A DNA stretch of 64,000 nucleotides from Tardiphaga sp. (lineage in GTDB: Bacteria; Pseudomonadota; Alphaproteobacteria; Rhizobiales; Xanthobacteraceae), in contig NZ_JAQGJT010000124.1 of assembly GCF_028290495.1 (NCBI RefSeq), forward strand, positions 30,887 through 94,886, read 5' to 3'. Shown here piece by piece: positions 53,385 to 61,852 of this stretch. A program made the translations under genes and the position numbers. The notes beneath the pieces are model-generated. The model was not told where the DNA came from. It was given only the letters and a program-made list of their open reading frames with translations, and did not search any database. How positions within the stretch are numbered: position 1 is the stretch's first letter; each line of letters starts with the position of its first letter.

Positions 53385-54980
53385 ATGACGATATCCTCCG
53401 CCCTGCCAACCCTTGAATGTAACGTGTCGCGCCGCGCCTTGTGGACGATCGGCGCGCTGCTGGTGGCGCTGACGTCGATGCGGCTGCTCTATGCCGGGCT
53501 GTTCGAGCTGCGCACCGACGAGGCCTATTACTGGACCTGGTCGAAGGAGAGCGTGCTGTCGTTCCTCGACCATCCGCCGATGATTGCCTGGTTCATTCGG
53601 CTCGGCACCTGGATCTTCGGCGATACCAGCCTCGGCGTTCGTTTTGCCGGCATTGTCGGCATGCTGGCGACGCAATTGCTGCTGGCCGACATCGTGCGGC
53701 GGGTGACGCAGGATCTGCGCGCCATGCTGGTTGCGGTGTTGCTGCCGGAGGCGGCGTTGTACTACGGGCTGCTGACCGCCAAGGTCGCGCCTGACGTCGC
53801 GATGATCCCTTTCGCGATGGCGATGATCTGGTCGCTGGTGCGCCTGGTCGAGAGCGATGACGCGCGCTGGTGGCTGGCGGCGGGGCTGTTCGCCGGGCTG
53901 GCGCTGCTGTCGAAGCTGACAGTGGTGATGCTGGCGCCCGCCATCCTCGCCTTCATGCTGGTGCCGGTGTGGCGCGGGCGCTGGCTGCGCAGCCCGTATC
54001 CGTGGCTGGCGGTGCTGATCGCGTTCGTCGTGTCATCGCCGGTGCTGATCTGGAATGCCGGGCACGGCTGGGCGTCGTTCAAATTCCAGTTCGTGCGCGC
54101 CGCGTCCGATCATGAATTCTCGTGGCGGATGCTAGGCGATTTCATCGGGCTGCAATTCGGCCAGGTCGGCTTCATCGTACTGCCGGTGGTGCTGTCGGCC
54201 GTCGTCCTCACGGCGTGGCGCGGCTATTCCAGGCGCGAGCCGGTGGCGATCCTGCTCTCCACCGCCGTGCTGGCGCCGTTCGGCTACTTCCTGTGGAAAT
54301 CGCTGACGCTGCGGATCGGCGACACCTGGCCGATGTTCATGTGGCCGCCCGCTTTCGCGGCCGCGGCCATCAACGTCTCGATGATCCGCCGCGGGCAACC
54401 CGCGCCGGGCATGATGAAGTCGGGTGTCGCCTGGACTCATGCGGCGATTGCCTCGGGCATTCCGCTGGTCGTTTTGGTGTTTCTGTATTGCGTGGCGAGC
54501 CCGTGGAATTTGATCGGCAAGAACGATCCGATCGGCGGCGAAGCCGGCTACCAGGGGCTGGCCGACCGAGCGTTGGCCGAGATGTCGAAAGCCAATGCCA
54601 GCTGGATTGCGACCTCGGACTACCGCACCTACGCGATGCTCCGCTGGCATTTGAAGGACCGTGTGCCGGTCATCCAGGTCAACGAACGCGCCCGCTTCCT
54701 CGGCTTCCACGATCCCGGCTTTGCGGCGATCAAGGGCCGCGCCGGGCTGTACATTGCGCAGACCGCCGACGACAACCGCGCGCTGTTGGCGTCGACGACG
54801 GCGGTGCTGGAACCGCTGGCCACGGTCGAGACCACGTTTCGCGGCGTCGTGATGAAGACCTACCGGATCGAAAAGCTCACAGGCTGGACGCCTGAGCTCA
54901 ACCCGGAGCCCGGCACGCCGTTCTATCGCTGGCCGAACCTGGCGATGTCGTTCGGCATTCAGTTCGCGCAGCTTCGTTAA
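53385..54980 (+). CDS. Glycosyltransferase family 39/ArnT-like membrane protein
   Basis: This is a 531-residue membrane glycosyltransferase of the PMT/ArnT superfamily. The first periplasmic loop holds ELRTDEAYYWTWSKESVLSFLDHPPM, with the DEAYYW motif that binds the polyprenyl donor and the catalytic acidic residue. About ten membrane helices precede a soluble C-terminal domain with SWIATSDYRTYAMLRWHLKD. ATG 53385 starts just before helix 1; the frame remains open much further upstream, antisense to the cyclase gene, and that part is discarded. It probably transfers a sugar to a lipid or envelope polymer. Confidence 0.9.
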   Translation: MTISSALPTLECNVSRRALWTIGALLVALTSMRLLYAGLFELRTDEAYYWTWSKESVLSFLDHPPMIAWFIRLGTWIFGDTSLGVRFAGIVGMLATQLLLADIVRRVTQDLRAMLVAVLLPEAALYYGLLTAKVAPDVAMIPFAMAMIWSLVRLVESDDARWWLAAGLFAGLALLSKLTVVMLAPAILAFMLVPVWRGRWLRSPYPWLAVLIAFVVSSPVLIWNAGHGWASFKFQFVRAASDHEFSWRMLGDFIGLQFGQVGFIVLPVVLSAVVLTAWRGYSRREPVAILLSTAVLAPFGYFLWKSLTLRIGDTWPMFMWPPAFAAAAINVSMIRRGQPAPGMMKSGVAWTHAAIASGIPLVVLVFLYCVASPWNLIGKNDPIGGEAGYQGLADRALAEMSKANASWIATSDYRTYAMLRWHLKDRVPVIQVNERARFLGFHDPGFAAIKGRAGLYIAQTADDNRALLASTTAVLEPLATVETTFRGVVMKTYRIEKLTGWTPELNPEPGTPFYRWPNLAMSFGIQFAQLR

Positions 54981-55012
54981 AGTTTTTGCCTGATTCATGC
55001 GTCCGTCCTACA

Positions 55013-55150
55013 AGCTCTCCCCTCATCCTGAGGAACGGTCGTCTTCGACCGCGTCTCCAGCGAATGGCAAGGCCATTAGCTCGGGATGGGCGGCAATCGC
55101 TTCATGGTTCGAGACGCGCGTTAGAACGCGCTCCTCACCAGGACGGAGCG
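55013..55150. repeat. Imperfect palindromic intergenic repeat
   Basis: This non-coding stretch between the ArnT-like gene and the YcjF-like gene begins near CTCATCCTGAGGA and ends near CTCCTCACCAGGACGGAG. The outer arms are imperfect inverse complements. The interior carries TGGTTCGAGACGCGCG, a sequence type I associate with widespread intergenic repeats in Bradyrhizobium. No second copy was seen in this window. Confidence 0.45.
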
Positions 55151-55171
55151 TCTGGCATACTCCAAACCAGA

Positions 55172-56206
55172 CTAGCTCTCCTCGCCATCCCGCTTGCGCA
55201 ACAGGTCCTTCGCGAGGTCGGCGAGCGCCGGGCGCGGCAGTGCGGTGAACGGCAATGGCCGCGTCACGTCTATGGCGGCCAGTCCCAGACGCGCTGTGAG
55301 CAATCCGTTGAGCACGCCTTCGCCGAGCCGCTGCGAGAGTTTTGCCGCGATGCCGTGACCGAGCACCTGCTGGATCATGCTGTCGCTGGCGGCCATGCCG
55401 CCGGTGATGGCGAGGTGCGAGATGGTGTGGCGCATCAGGCGGATCATGCCGAGCGTGCCCGGCCGGCCGCCATAGAGCCGCGCCAGCTGCCGCACCAGCC
55501 GCAACGCTGCCGCGAACACGAACAATACGTCGATCAGGGCACGCGGGCTGATCGCGGTGACGATCGAAACGCGCTGTGCCGCCACCGATACCAGCCGCCG
55601 CGCTTCGATATCCAGCGGCGACATCAGCTCGCGTTCGGCAAGCTTGATCATGTCGGCGCCGTCGATGATGTCGTCGGCATGGCCCTGCAAGGCGGCGCGA
55701 GCGCGGGCGAGTTGCGGATTGCCGTGCGCGATCTTGAGCAGGTCCTGCACGATGACGCGGCTCTCGGCGCGGTCGTCGCTGATGATGGCGGCGAGCGCAC
55801 GTGCGTGCAGTCTCTCGATCGTCGCAAGCCGTGACAGGCTGCGCGCCTCGCGGATGATGATTACCACCAGCGCCAGCGTGGCGAGCGCAGCCAGGGCGAC
55901 GCCGAGGAAGCCGAGGCCCTGATTATGCGCGAACAGGTCCTCGACCAGATTGGCCAAGCCAAGCCCGAGGCCCATCAGCACCAGACCGCCGAGCGCGCTC
56001 CAGAACAAGGTGCCCCAGCGGAAGCCGGATCGGGCGACAAGCGTCGTCTCGGTCACCACCGGCATCGCCATCGGATCGGCCTCCGGTGTGATGCGGATCG
56101 CGCCGCGGGCGAGGCGGCCGGAATCCTCGTCGGCCTCCATCAAGGTGACGTGGGGATCGTCGAGCCGGAAGGTCGCCGGCCGCCGCGGGTTCGAACGTTC
56201 GGTCAT
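55172..56206 (-). CDS. YcjF-like membrane protein (TIGR01620/DUF697)
   Basis: The 344-residue protein has an Arg-rich N-terminal region followed by two adjacent membrane helices near residues 65-125 (GTLFWSALGGLVLMGLGLGL and LGVALAALATLALVVIII). The DUF697 domain in the C-terminal half includes RVSIVTAISPRALIDVLFVFAAALRLVRQLARLYGG. Its start overlaps the stop of the YcjX-like gene by four bases. The two genes are a conserved pair of unknown function, in some bacteria linked to envelope stress. Confidence 0.9.
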   Translation of the reverse strand: MTERSNPRRPATFRLDDPHVTLMEADEDSGRLARGAIRITPEADPMAMPVVTETTLVARSGFRWGTLFWSALGGLVLMGLGLGLANLVEDLFAHNQGLGFLGVALAALATLALVVIIIREARSLSRLATIERLHARALAAIISDDRAESRVIVQDLLKIAHGNPQLARARAALQGHADDIIDGADMIKLAERELMSPLDIEARRLVSVAAQRVSIVTAISPRALIDVLFVFAAALRLVRQLARLYGGRPGTLGMIRLMRHTISHLAITGGMAASDSMIQQVLGHGIAAKLSQRLGEGVLNGLLTARLGLAAIDVTRPLPFTALPRPALADLAKDLLRKRDGEES

Positions 56207-57663
56207 TGCAGCCTGTCTCCGATCAGGAACTGGAGCGCGCGGTCGAGGCGGATGTGAGGCAGCGCCGGCTCCTCGTTGCCGTTGCGCTCAAGCAATGGCG
56301 GGCGAAAGCGCAGGAAGCGATAGTCGGCCTTGTCGGCTGCGTCAGTCGACAGGCCGCGAAACGCGCCGCCTTCAAACAGCCTGTCGAGATCGGTCGGCAG
56401 GTCGCCGGGAAAGGTCGCGACTTCGGTTTCGCCGTCGAACGCCTCGCCATTGGCGAGTTCGCCCTTGGCCGGCGTGCCGATGATCGACGGCAATTTCTCG
56501 TGACCGCGCTGCACCAGCGCCTCCTTGGTCGCGCGGACAGCGGCAAGCGCCACGACATCGACCGCAGCGCCCGTCAGTTCGGAACGCGCCACCGCCTTGC
56601 TGACGGTTCGCCGCAGCACGGCTTCCAGCCGATCGTGGCTGAGATGGTGCAGGTGATCGGCTTTGGTCGCGGCGAACAGGATTCGATCGACGCGCGGCCG
56701 GAACAGCGCGCTCAAGATCGTGCTGCGGCCGATGCGGAAACAATCGAGAATGCCGGCGAGCGCGGCTTCGAGATCATGCAACGCTTCGGGACCTGCGTTG
56801 AACGCAGAGAGTGCATCGACCAGCACGATCTGGCGATCGAGCCGCGAGAAGTGATCGCGGAAGAACGGCCGCACCACCACGTCCTTGTAGGCCTCATAGC
56901 GCCTGCGCATCATCGCCCATAGCGAGCCGTCCTGCGCGTGGCCTTCAGGCAGGTCGAGCGGCGCGAAGGTCAGTGCCGGTGAGCCCGCGAGATTGCCGGG
57001 CATCAGGAAGCGGCCGGGCGGCAGCAGGCTCATCGCGAAGCGATCGTCGCGGCAGGCGCGCAGATAGTCGGTGAAAAGCCTGGCCGATATCAGCGTGGCC
57101 TGCTCGTTCTCCGGCGCGTTGGGATCGAGCGTCGCCAGATGCGCCAGGAACGCGGCGGCCAGTTGCGCGCGCGGTCCCCGCCGCGACAGCGCCAGACTCT
57201 CGGCCGACCATTCCTCGTAGGTTTTGTTCAACAACGGAAGGTCGAGCAGCCACTCGCCGGGATAATCGACGATATCCAGCGTCAGCTTTCGCTCGGCACC
57301 ATTGTTGCGCTGGTAATCGATGACGAGGCGAAGCTCGCTGATATCGACGGTCGAGTTCGGCCAGCGCCGCTCCTCAATGAGGGTGCGCAGATGTTCCTCA
57401 TAGGCGAAGCGCGGAATGTCGTCGTCGGGCTGCGGCGACAATCGCGCACCCGCGATCCGCCCGGTGGCGAGCGATTCGAATACCGGAAAGCGGCCGCCGC
57501 GGGTCAGGCCATGCACCAGCGCGGTGATGAATACTGTCTTGCCGGCGCGCGAAAGGCCGGTGACACCGAGCCGCAGCGTTGGATTGAACAGACCGTCGCC
57601 ATAATCCAGCAGCGCCCGGGCGGACAGCCGGGCTTCTTCGACGAGTTCGGACAGGCTGGGCAT
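56203..57663 (-). CDS. YcjX-like P-loop GTPase (DUF463)
   Basis: The 486-residue protein has the P-loop GLSRAGKT near residues 36-43, followed by FITALVHGL and a Walker B-type LDIVDYPGEWLLDLP. FAATKADHLHH later supplies the guanine-specificity NKxD-like segment (TKAD). The pattern and length match the YcjX/DUF463 family. It is the first gene of a two-gene operon with the YcjF-like membrane protein. Nucleotide-driven action at the envelope is inferred from this partner. Confidence 0.9.
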   Translation of the reverse strand: MPSLSELVEEARLSARALLDYGDGLFNPTLRLGVTGLSRAGKTVFITALVHGLTRGGRFPVFESLATGRIAGARLSPQPDDDIPRFAYEEHLRTLIEERRWPNSTVDISELRLVIDYQRNNGAERKLTLDIVDYPGEWLLDLPLLNKTYEEWSAESLALSRRGPRAQLAAAFLAHLATLDPNAPENEQATLISARLFTDYLRACRDDRFAMSLLPPGRFLMPGNLAGSPALTFAPLDLPEGHAQDGSLWAMMRRRYEAYKDVVVRPFFRDHFSRLDRQIVLVDALSAFNAGPEALHDLEAALAGILDCFRIGRSTILSALFRPRVDRILFAATKADHLHHLSHDRLEAVLRRTVSKAVARSELTGAAVDVVALAAVRATKEALVQRGHEKLPSIIGTPAKGELANGEAFDGETEVATFPGDLPTDLDRLFEGGAFRGLSTDAADKADYRFLRFRPPLLERNGNEEPALPHIRLDRALQFLIGDRLQ

Positions 57664-57878
57664 GGAGGGGAGAACTCTCAGAGCAGAATGAGACAGACGG
57701 ACTTCCGAAAAATGGCGATTGTCCGACCAAAATCAACCATGTCGCCAAAACGCCGCAACCTTGTCACGTGCGCTTCGTTGACCTGCGCCGGCCCATGATC
57801 TATCGCTGAAATCGACGGGGAAAGTTATTGAACGTTACTGGGCTTGGGCAAGCTCACCAACGCGGCCGGGTCGACTTC

Positions 57879-58577
57879 ATGGCGATTTTCACCTTCAAGC
57901 AACTGACCACCGATACCGCCCATCGGGTGGCAGGCGCGATCCGCTGGAACTACGACCGCGCCGAGTTGATCGCCGACGGCATCGTCCACGGACTTGGCGT
58001 CTCCTTCGGTCTGGTTGCCGCCACGGCGTTGATCGTGCTCGCCGCGGTTTTCGCTTCCGCCTATGAGATCGTGACCGCTTCGGTCTATGCCGCCGGCCTG
58101 CTGGCGATGTTCGGCTTTTCCGCCGCCTACAATCTGTGGCCGGTGTCGCCGCGCAAATGGCAGCTGCGCCGGTTCGATCATTCTGCGATCTATCTCTTGA
58201 TCGCCGCGACCTACACGCCGTTCTTTGCGCAGATGAAGGATGGCTGGCTGGCCGCCGCGTTGCTCGCCGGGGTGTGGGGCGTGGCCGCGCTCGGCATTGT
58301 GATCAAGCTGAATTATCCCGGCCGTTTCGACCGTCTCGCCGTGCTGCTGTATCTGGCGATGGGTTGGTCCGGCCTGATGGCCTATGATGCGGTGTTCACC
58401 ACGCTGCCGACGCTGGCGGTGTGGTTCATCGCGATCGGCGGCGCGCTGTATACGCTTGGCGTCGTGTTCCACGCCTGGCAGCGGCTGCGCTTCCAGAATG
58501 CAATCTGGCATTCTTTTGTCCTGCTCGGCGCCGCATGCCACTATACGGCCGTGCTCGACATGGTGCTGAGCACCTAA
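57879..58577 (+). CDS. Hemolysin III/PAQR-family membrane protein (TrhA-like)
   Basis: The 232-residue protein has seven membrane helices and the PAQR/HlyIII motifs: the early ADGIVHGLGVSFGLV, then AAYNLWPVSPRKWQLRRFDHSAIYLLIAATYTP with conserved Asp-His, and the C-terminal IWHSFVLLGAACHY with the metal-binding His pair. Homologues affect membrane energy homeostasis in E. coli. ATG 57879 is chosen; a TTG at 57828 with GGGG upstream would add 17 residues. It is divergent from the YcjX pair and 21 bases from the SDR gene. Confidence 0.88.
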   Translation: MAIFTFKQLTTDTAHRVAGAIRWNYDRAELIADGIVHGLGVSFGLVAATALIVLAAVFASAYEIVTASVYAAGLLAMFGFSAAYNLWPVSPRKWQLRRFDHSAIYLLIAATYTPFFAQMKDGWLAAALLAGVWGVAALGIVIKLNYPGRFDRLAVLLYLAMGWSGLMAYDAVFTTLPTLAVWFIAIGGALYTLGVVFHAWQRLRFQNAIWHSFVLLGAACHYTAVLDMVLST

Positions 58578-58598
58578 GAAACTTCAGGGGAGTGCGGC

Positions 58599-59396
58599 AT
58601 GCAGGTGACCGGCAAGGTCGTCGTCGTGACCGGTGGCGCCAATGGCATCGGCCAGGCGCTGTGTGAGACGTTCCACAAAGCAGGGGCTGCGAAAGTTGTC
58701 GTCGTCGATCTCGATTTTGAGCGTGCGACGGCTGTCGCGGAGTCCATCGATGGCGCCGCGTTTCGGTGCGACGTCGGCCGCGAGGCGGATATTGCGCATG
58801 TGATCGCCGAGACCGAGAAGCAGTTCGGGCCGATTGCGCTGTTCTGCTCCAACGCCGGGATCGGCGGCGGCTTCGATCCGCTGACGGTGAACGCCGGCGG
58901 CACGTCGGATGAGCCTTGGGAAAAGAGCTGGGCGATCCATGTGATGGCCCATGTCTATGCCGCGCGGCACCTGATCCCGCTGATGAAAGCGCGCGGTGGC
59001 GGATACTTCCTCAACACGATTTCGGCGGCGGGCCTGCTGTCGCAGGTTGGCAGCCCGGCCTATTCGACGACCAAACACGCGGCAGTGGGCTTTGCGGAAA
59101 ATCTCGCGATCTCGCACCGCGCGGACGGCATCAAGGTTTCGATCCTGTGCCCGCAGGGCGTCGAGACCAACATGCTGAAGTCGATCCCGAAGGGCCCGCA
59201 ATCCGGCGATGGCGATCTCACGCCGCTCAAGGTGGCGCAGGATGCGCTGGCCGGGATCGAGGCAGAAACCTTCCTGATCCTGCCGCACCCGCAGGTGATC
59301 GACTACATGCGCAAGAAGACCGAGAACTACGACCGCTGGATCGGCGGCATGGCCAAGATCCAGGCGAAGATGCGGGAAGAGTTCGGGGAGAAGTGA
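58599..59396 (+). CDS. Short-chain dehydrogenase/reductase
   Basis: The 265-residue classical SDR has the cofactor motif TGGANGIG at residues 12-19, NAG in CSNAGIGGG, and a catalytic Ser in NTISAAGLLSQVG with the Y-x3-K in PAYSTTKHA. The acidic residue after strand 2 (VVDLDFERA) suggests NAD rather than NADP. AGGGGAG precedes the ATG. It oxidises or reduces an alcohol/ketone whose identity is unclear. It is followed by a convergent molybdoenzyme gene. Confidence 0.92.
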   Translation: MQVTGKVVVVTGGANGIGQALCETFHKAGAAKVVVVDLDFERATAVAESIDGAAFRCDVGREADIAHVIAETEKQFGPIALFCSNAGIGGGFDPLTVNAGGTSDEPWEKSWAIHVMAHVYAARHLIPLMKARGGGYFLNTISAAGLLSQVGSPAYSTTKHAAVGFAENLAISHRADGIKVSILCPQGVETNMLKSIPKGPQSGDGDLTPLKVAQDALAGIEAETFLILPHPQVIDYMRKKTENYDRWIGGMAKIQAKMREEFGEK

Positions 59397-59482
59397 ATAG
59401 AGGGGAGGGCACCCCACCCTGTTCCGCATCCGCTTTGCGGACTGCTGGCCGGCCCGCCCCCTCAAAAGGGGAGGGTAAGAAA
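59397..59482. repeat. G/C-rich palindromic spacer between convergent genes
   Basis: The 86-base spacer carries AGGGGAGGGC at its left end and CCCCCTCAAAAGGGGAGGG at its right end. The latter can fold as a CCCC/GGGG hairpin, and CCGCATCCGC/GCGGA in the centre forms a smaller stem. It may act as a bidirectional terminator or be a REP-like repeat. Confidence 0.4.
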
Positions 59483-59485
59483 GGG

Positions 59486-61831
59486 CTATTCCGCCGCTTC
59501 GAGCTTCGGCGGCTTCGGCCGGATCACCGGGACCGGCGGATCGAAGGCCTGGATAGGCGGCAGGTTGCCGGTGAATTTCTCGACATTCACGGTGGTCAAC
59601 TGCCCCGTGCAGCCCTGTGCCAGACTGGACGTGCCGGTATCCCGCGTCAGAACGTTGGGATTGCCGTGCACGCAGAGCGACATCTCCTCGGTCGGGTCCT
59701 GCGGATCGTACCAGGCGCCGGTCGGCAGCTGCACGACGCCGGCCATCACGTCTTCGGTGACGACGACGGCGGCAAGGCACGAGCCGCGCGGGTTGAACAG
59801 CTTGATGATATCGCCGTCCCTGATGCCCCGTGCTTCCGCGTCTTTCGGGTTCAGGCGCGCGACTTCGCGGCCGCGGCGTTTTTCGGCCGCGCTATGGCCG
59901 CCGAAATCGAACTGGCTGTGCAGTCGCGACGCCGGCTGGTTGGCGACCAGCTGCAACGGGCTCACCTCGTCCACCATGTCTTCCGGCGCCATCCAGGTGG
60001 GATGGCCGGGGCAATCCGCATAGTTGAAGCCGGCGATGGTGGTCGAATAGATCTCGATCTTGCCGCTGGTCGTCGGCAGCGGCTTGCCGACCGGATCCTC
60101 GCGGAATGCGCGCAGCGTGCCGCCGTCCAGCGGCAGCTGCGGCAGCATCACTTCGCCGGCCGCCCAGAAGGCGTCGAAGTCCGGCGCATCCAGTCCCTTG
60201 GCCTTCAGCCCGTCATAGGTCGGCTGGTAGAGATGCTGCAGCCATTCGCGCGGGCTGCGGCCTTCGGTGAAGGCGTCGCTTGCGCCGAGGCGCTCGGCGA
60301 GGCCGGTGAAGATCGCGTAGTCGTCGCGCGCTTCGCCGAACGGCTCCGCCATCTGGTGCATCGCGACCATCATCGGATCGGTTTGCGAGCTGCCGATGTC
60401 GTCGCGCTCCAGCGTCATGGTGCAAGGAAGCACGAAGTCGGCGTGACGCGCGGTGGCGGTCCAGGCGAGGTCATGCACCACCAGCGTATCGACCTTCGCG
60501 AAGGCACGCTTCAGGCGGTTGAGATCCTGATGGTGATGGAACGGATTGCCGCCGGCCCAGTACACCAGCTTGATATCCGGGTAGTTCATCTTCGAGCCGT
60601 TGTAGTCGAACGGCGCGCCGGGATTGAGCAGCATGTCGCTGATGCGCGCCACCGGGATGAAGTCGGAGACGCCGTTCTTGCCCTGCGGCAGGCCGGCGAT
60701 CGGCACCGCATTCTGGCGGCGGCCGTAGTTGGCGATGGCGCCGAGCGCGTAGCCGAAGCCGCCGCCGGGCAGGCCGCTTTGGCCGAACATAGCCGACAGT
60801 ACCGAAGCCATCCACACCGGCTGCTCGCCGTGCCTGGCGCGCTGCAGCGAATGCGCGACCACAAACAAGGCCCGCTTGCCGGGCAGGCGTCGCGCCAGCG
60901 CCAGAATGTCGTCCGCCTTGAGCCCGGTGATCCCGGAGGCCCAGGCGGCGTCCTTCGGCAGGCCGTCGCTGCGGCCCATCAGATAGTCCTCGAAAATATC
61001 CCAGCCGTGGCTGTGGCTGTCGAGGAAGGCGCGGTCATGGGTGCCGTCCGTCACCGCGGTGTGCGCGATGCCGAGCATCAGCGCCACGTCGGTGCCGGGG
61101 CGCGCCGGCAGCCATTCCTGGTTTACTTCGTCGGGCAGGTCGCTCTTCAACGGCGAGATCAGCACGAACTGCGCGCCACGCTGGCTCGCCTTGATCATGT
61201 CGCCATGCTCGGTGTGGCGGCTGATGCCGCCGCCCGCGACGCGGGAATTCTTCACATTCATGCCGCCGAAGGCGAGCACGATGTCGGTGTGCTCGACGAC
61301 CTCGTCCCAGCCGATATTGCGCCGGGTCATGTCCTCGTAGTTGCCGAGGATATGCGGAATCAGCACCGTCGAGGCGCCGGCCGAATAGCTGTTGACCGAG
61401 CGCACATAGCCGCCGACGGCGACATTGAGGAAGCGGTGGATCTGGCTCTGCGCGTGATGAAACCGGCCGGCTGATGACCAGCCATAGGAACCGCCATAGA
61501 TCGCCTTGGCGCCGTGCTGGTCCTTGACGCGCTTCAGCTCGCCGCCGAGCAGGTCGAATACCTCGTCCCATTCCATCTCGACGAATTCATCGCGGCCGCG
61601 ACGATCATCCGGGCCGGGGCCGTTTTCGAGCCAGCCGCGACGAACCATCGGCTTGGCGATGCGCGCCTTGTGGCGCAGCGCCTCGGGAAAATTCTGGATG
61701 ATCGGGTTCGGATCGGGATCGATCGGGTGCGGCGTAATGACCAGCTTGCCATCGACCCATTGGCCAGAAAAAGCGCCCCAGTGAGAGCTGTGCGATTTCG
61801 CTGGCGTGTCCTTGACTTGCTTCGTCATCAA
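59486..61831 (-). CDS. BisC/TorA-like molybdopterin oxidoreductase
   Basis: The 781-residue enzyme belongs to the DMSO-reductase family. It opens with SSHWGAFSG typical of BisC/TorA, has YGGSYGWSSAG with the expected Mo-ligating serine near residue 117, then NVKNSRVAGGG and a C-terminal domain with HSQFDFGGHS and NPRGSCLAAVVVTEDVM. There is no N-terminal Fe-S cysteine motif and no twin-arginine signal, so it should be cytoplasmic, like biotin sulfoxide reductase. It follows the thiamine-diphosphate enzyme gene by 21 bases. It may reduce S-oxides or N-oxides; the substrate is not certain. Confidence 0.9.
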   Translation of the reverse strand: MMTKQVKDTPAKSHSSHWGAFSGQWVDGKLVITPHPIDPDPNPIIQNFPEALRHKARIAKPMVRRGWLENGPGPDDRRGRDEFVEMEWDEVFDLLGGELKRVKDQHGAKAIYGGSYGWSSAGRFHHAQSQIHRFLNVAVGGYVRSVNSYSAGASTVLIPHILGNYEDMTRRNIGWDEVVEHTDIVLAFGGMNVKNSRVAGGGISRHTEHGDMIKASQRGAQFVLISPLKSDLPDEVNQEWLPARPGTDVALMLGIAHTAVTDGTHDRAFLDSHSHGWDIFEDYLMGRSDGLPKDAAWASGITGLKADDILALARRLPGKRALFVVAHSLQRARHGEQPVWMASVLSAMFGQSGLPGGGFGYALGAIANYGRRQNAVPIAGLPQGKNGVSDFIPVARISDMLLNPGAPFDYNGSKMNYPDIKLVYWAGGNPFHHHQDLNRLKRAFAKVDTLVVHDLAWTATARHADFVLPCTMTLERDDIGSSQTDPMMVAMHQMAEPFGEARDDYAIFTGLAERLGASDAFTEGRSPREWLQHLYQPTYDGLKAKGLDAPDFDAFWAAGEVMLPQLPLDGGTLRAFREDPVGKPLPTTSGKIEIYSTTIAGFNYADCPGHPTWMAPEDMVDEVSPLQLVANQPASRLHSQFDFGGHSAAEKRRGREVARLNPKDAEARGIRDGDIIKLFNPRGSCLAAVVVTEDVMAGVVQLPTGAWYDPQDPTEEMSLCVHGNPNVLTRDTGTSSLAQGCTGQLTTVNVEKFTGNLPPIQAFDPPVPVIRPKPPKLEAAE

Positions 61832-61852
61832 ATAATTCCGTGATTCCGTGCC

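Noticed and set aside
58916..61474. Open plus-strand frame of about 850 codons opposite the molybdoenzyme
   Set aside because: Longest frame in the region, but without any recognisable motif, and it also runs through the end of the SDR gene; the minus strand encodes a full BisC-like enzyme.
59486..61831. Twin-arginine signal on the molybdoenzyme
   Set aside because: The N-terminus is hydrophilic and lacks an RR motif followed by a hydrophobic stretch; a cytoplasmic BisC-like location fits.
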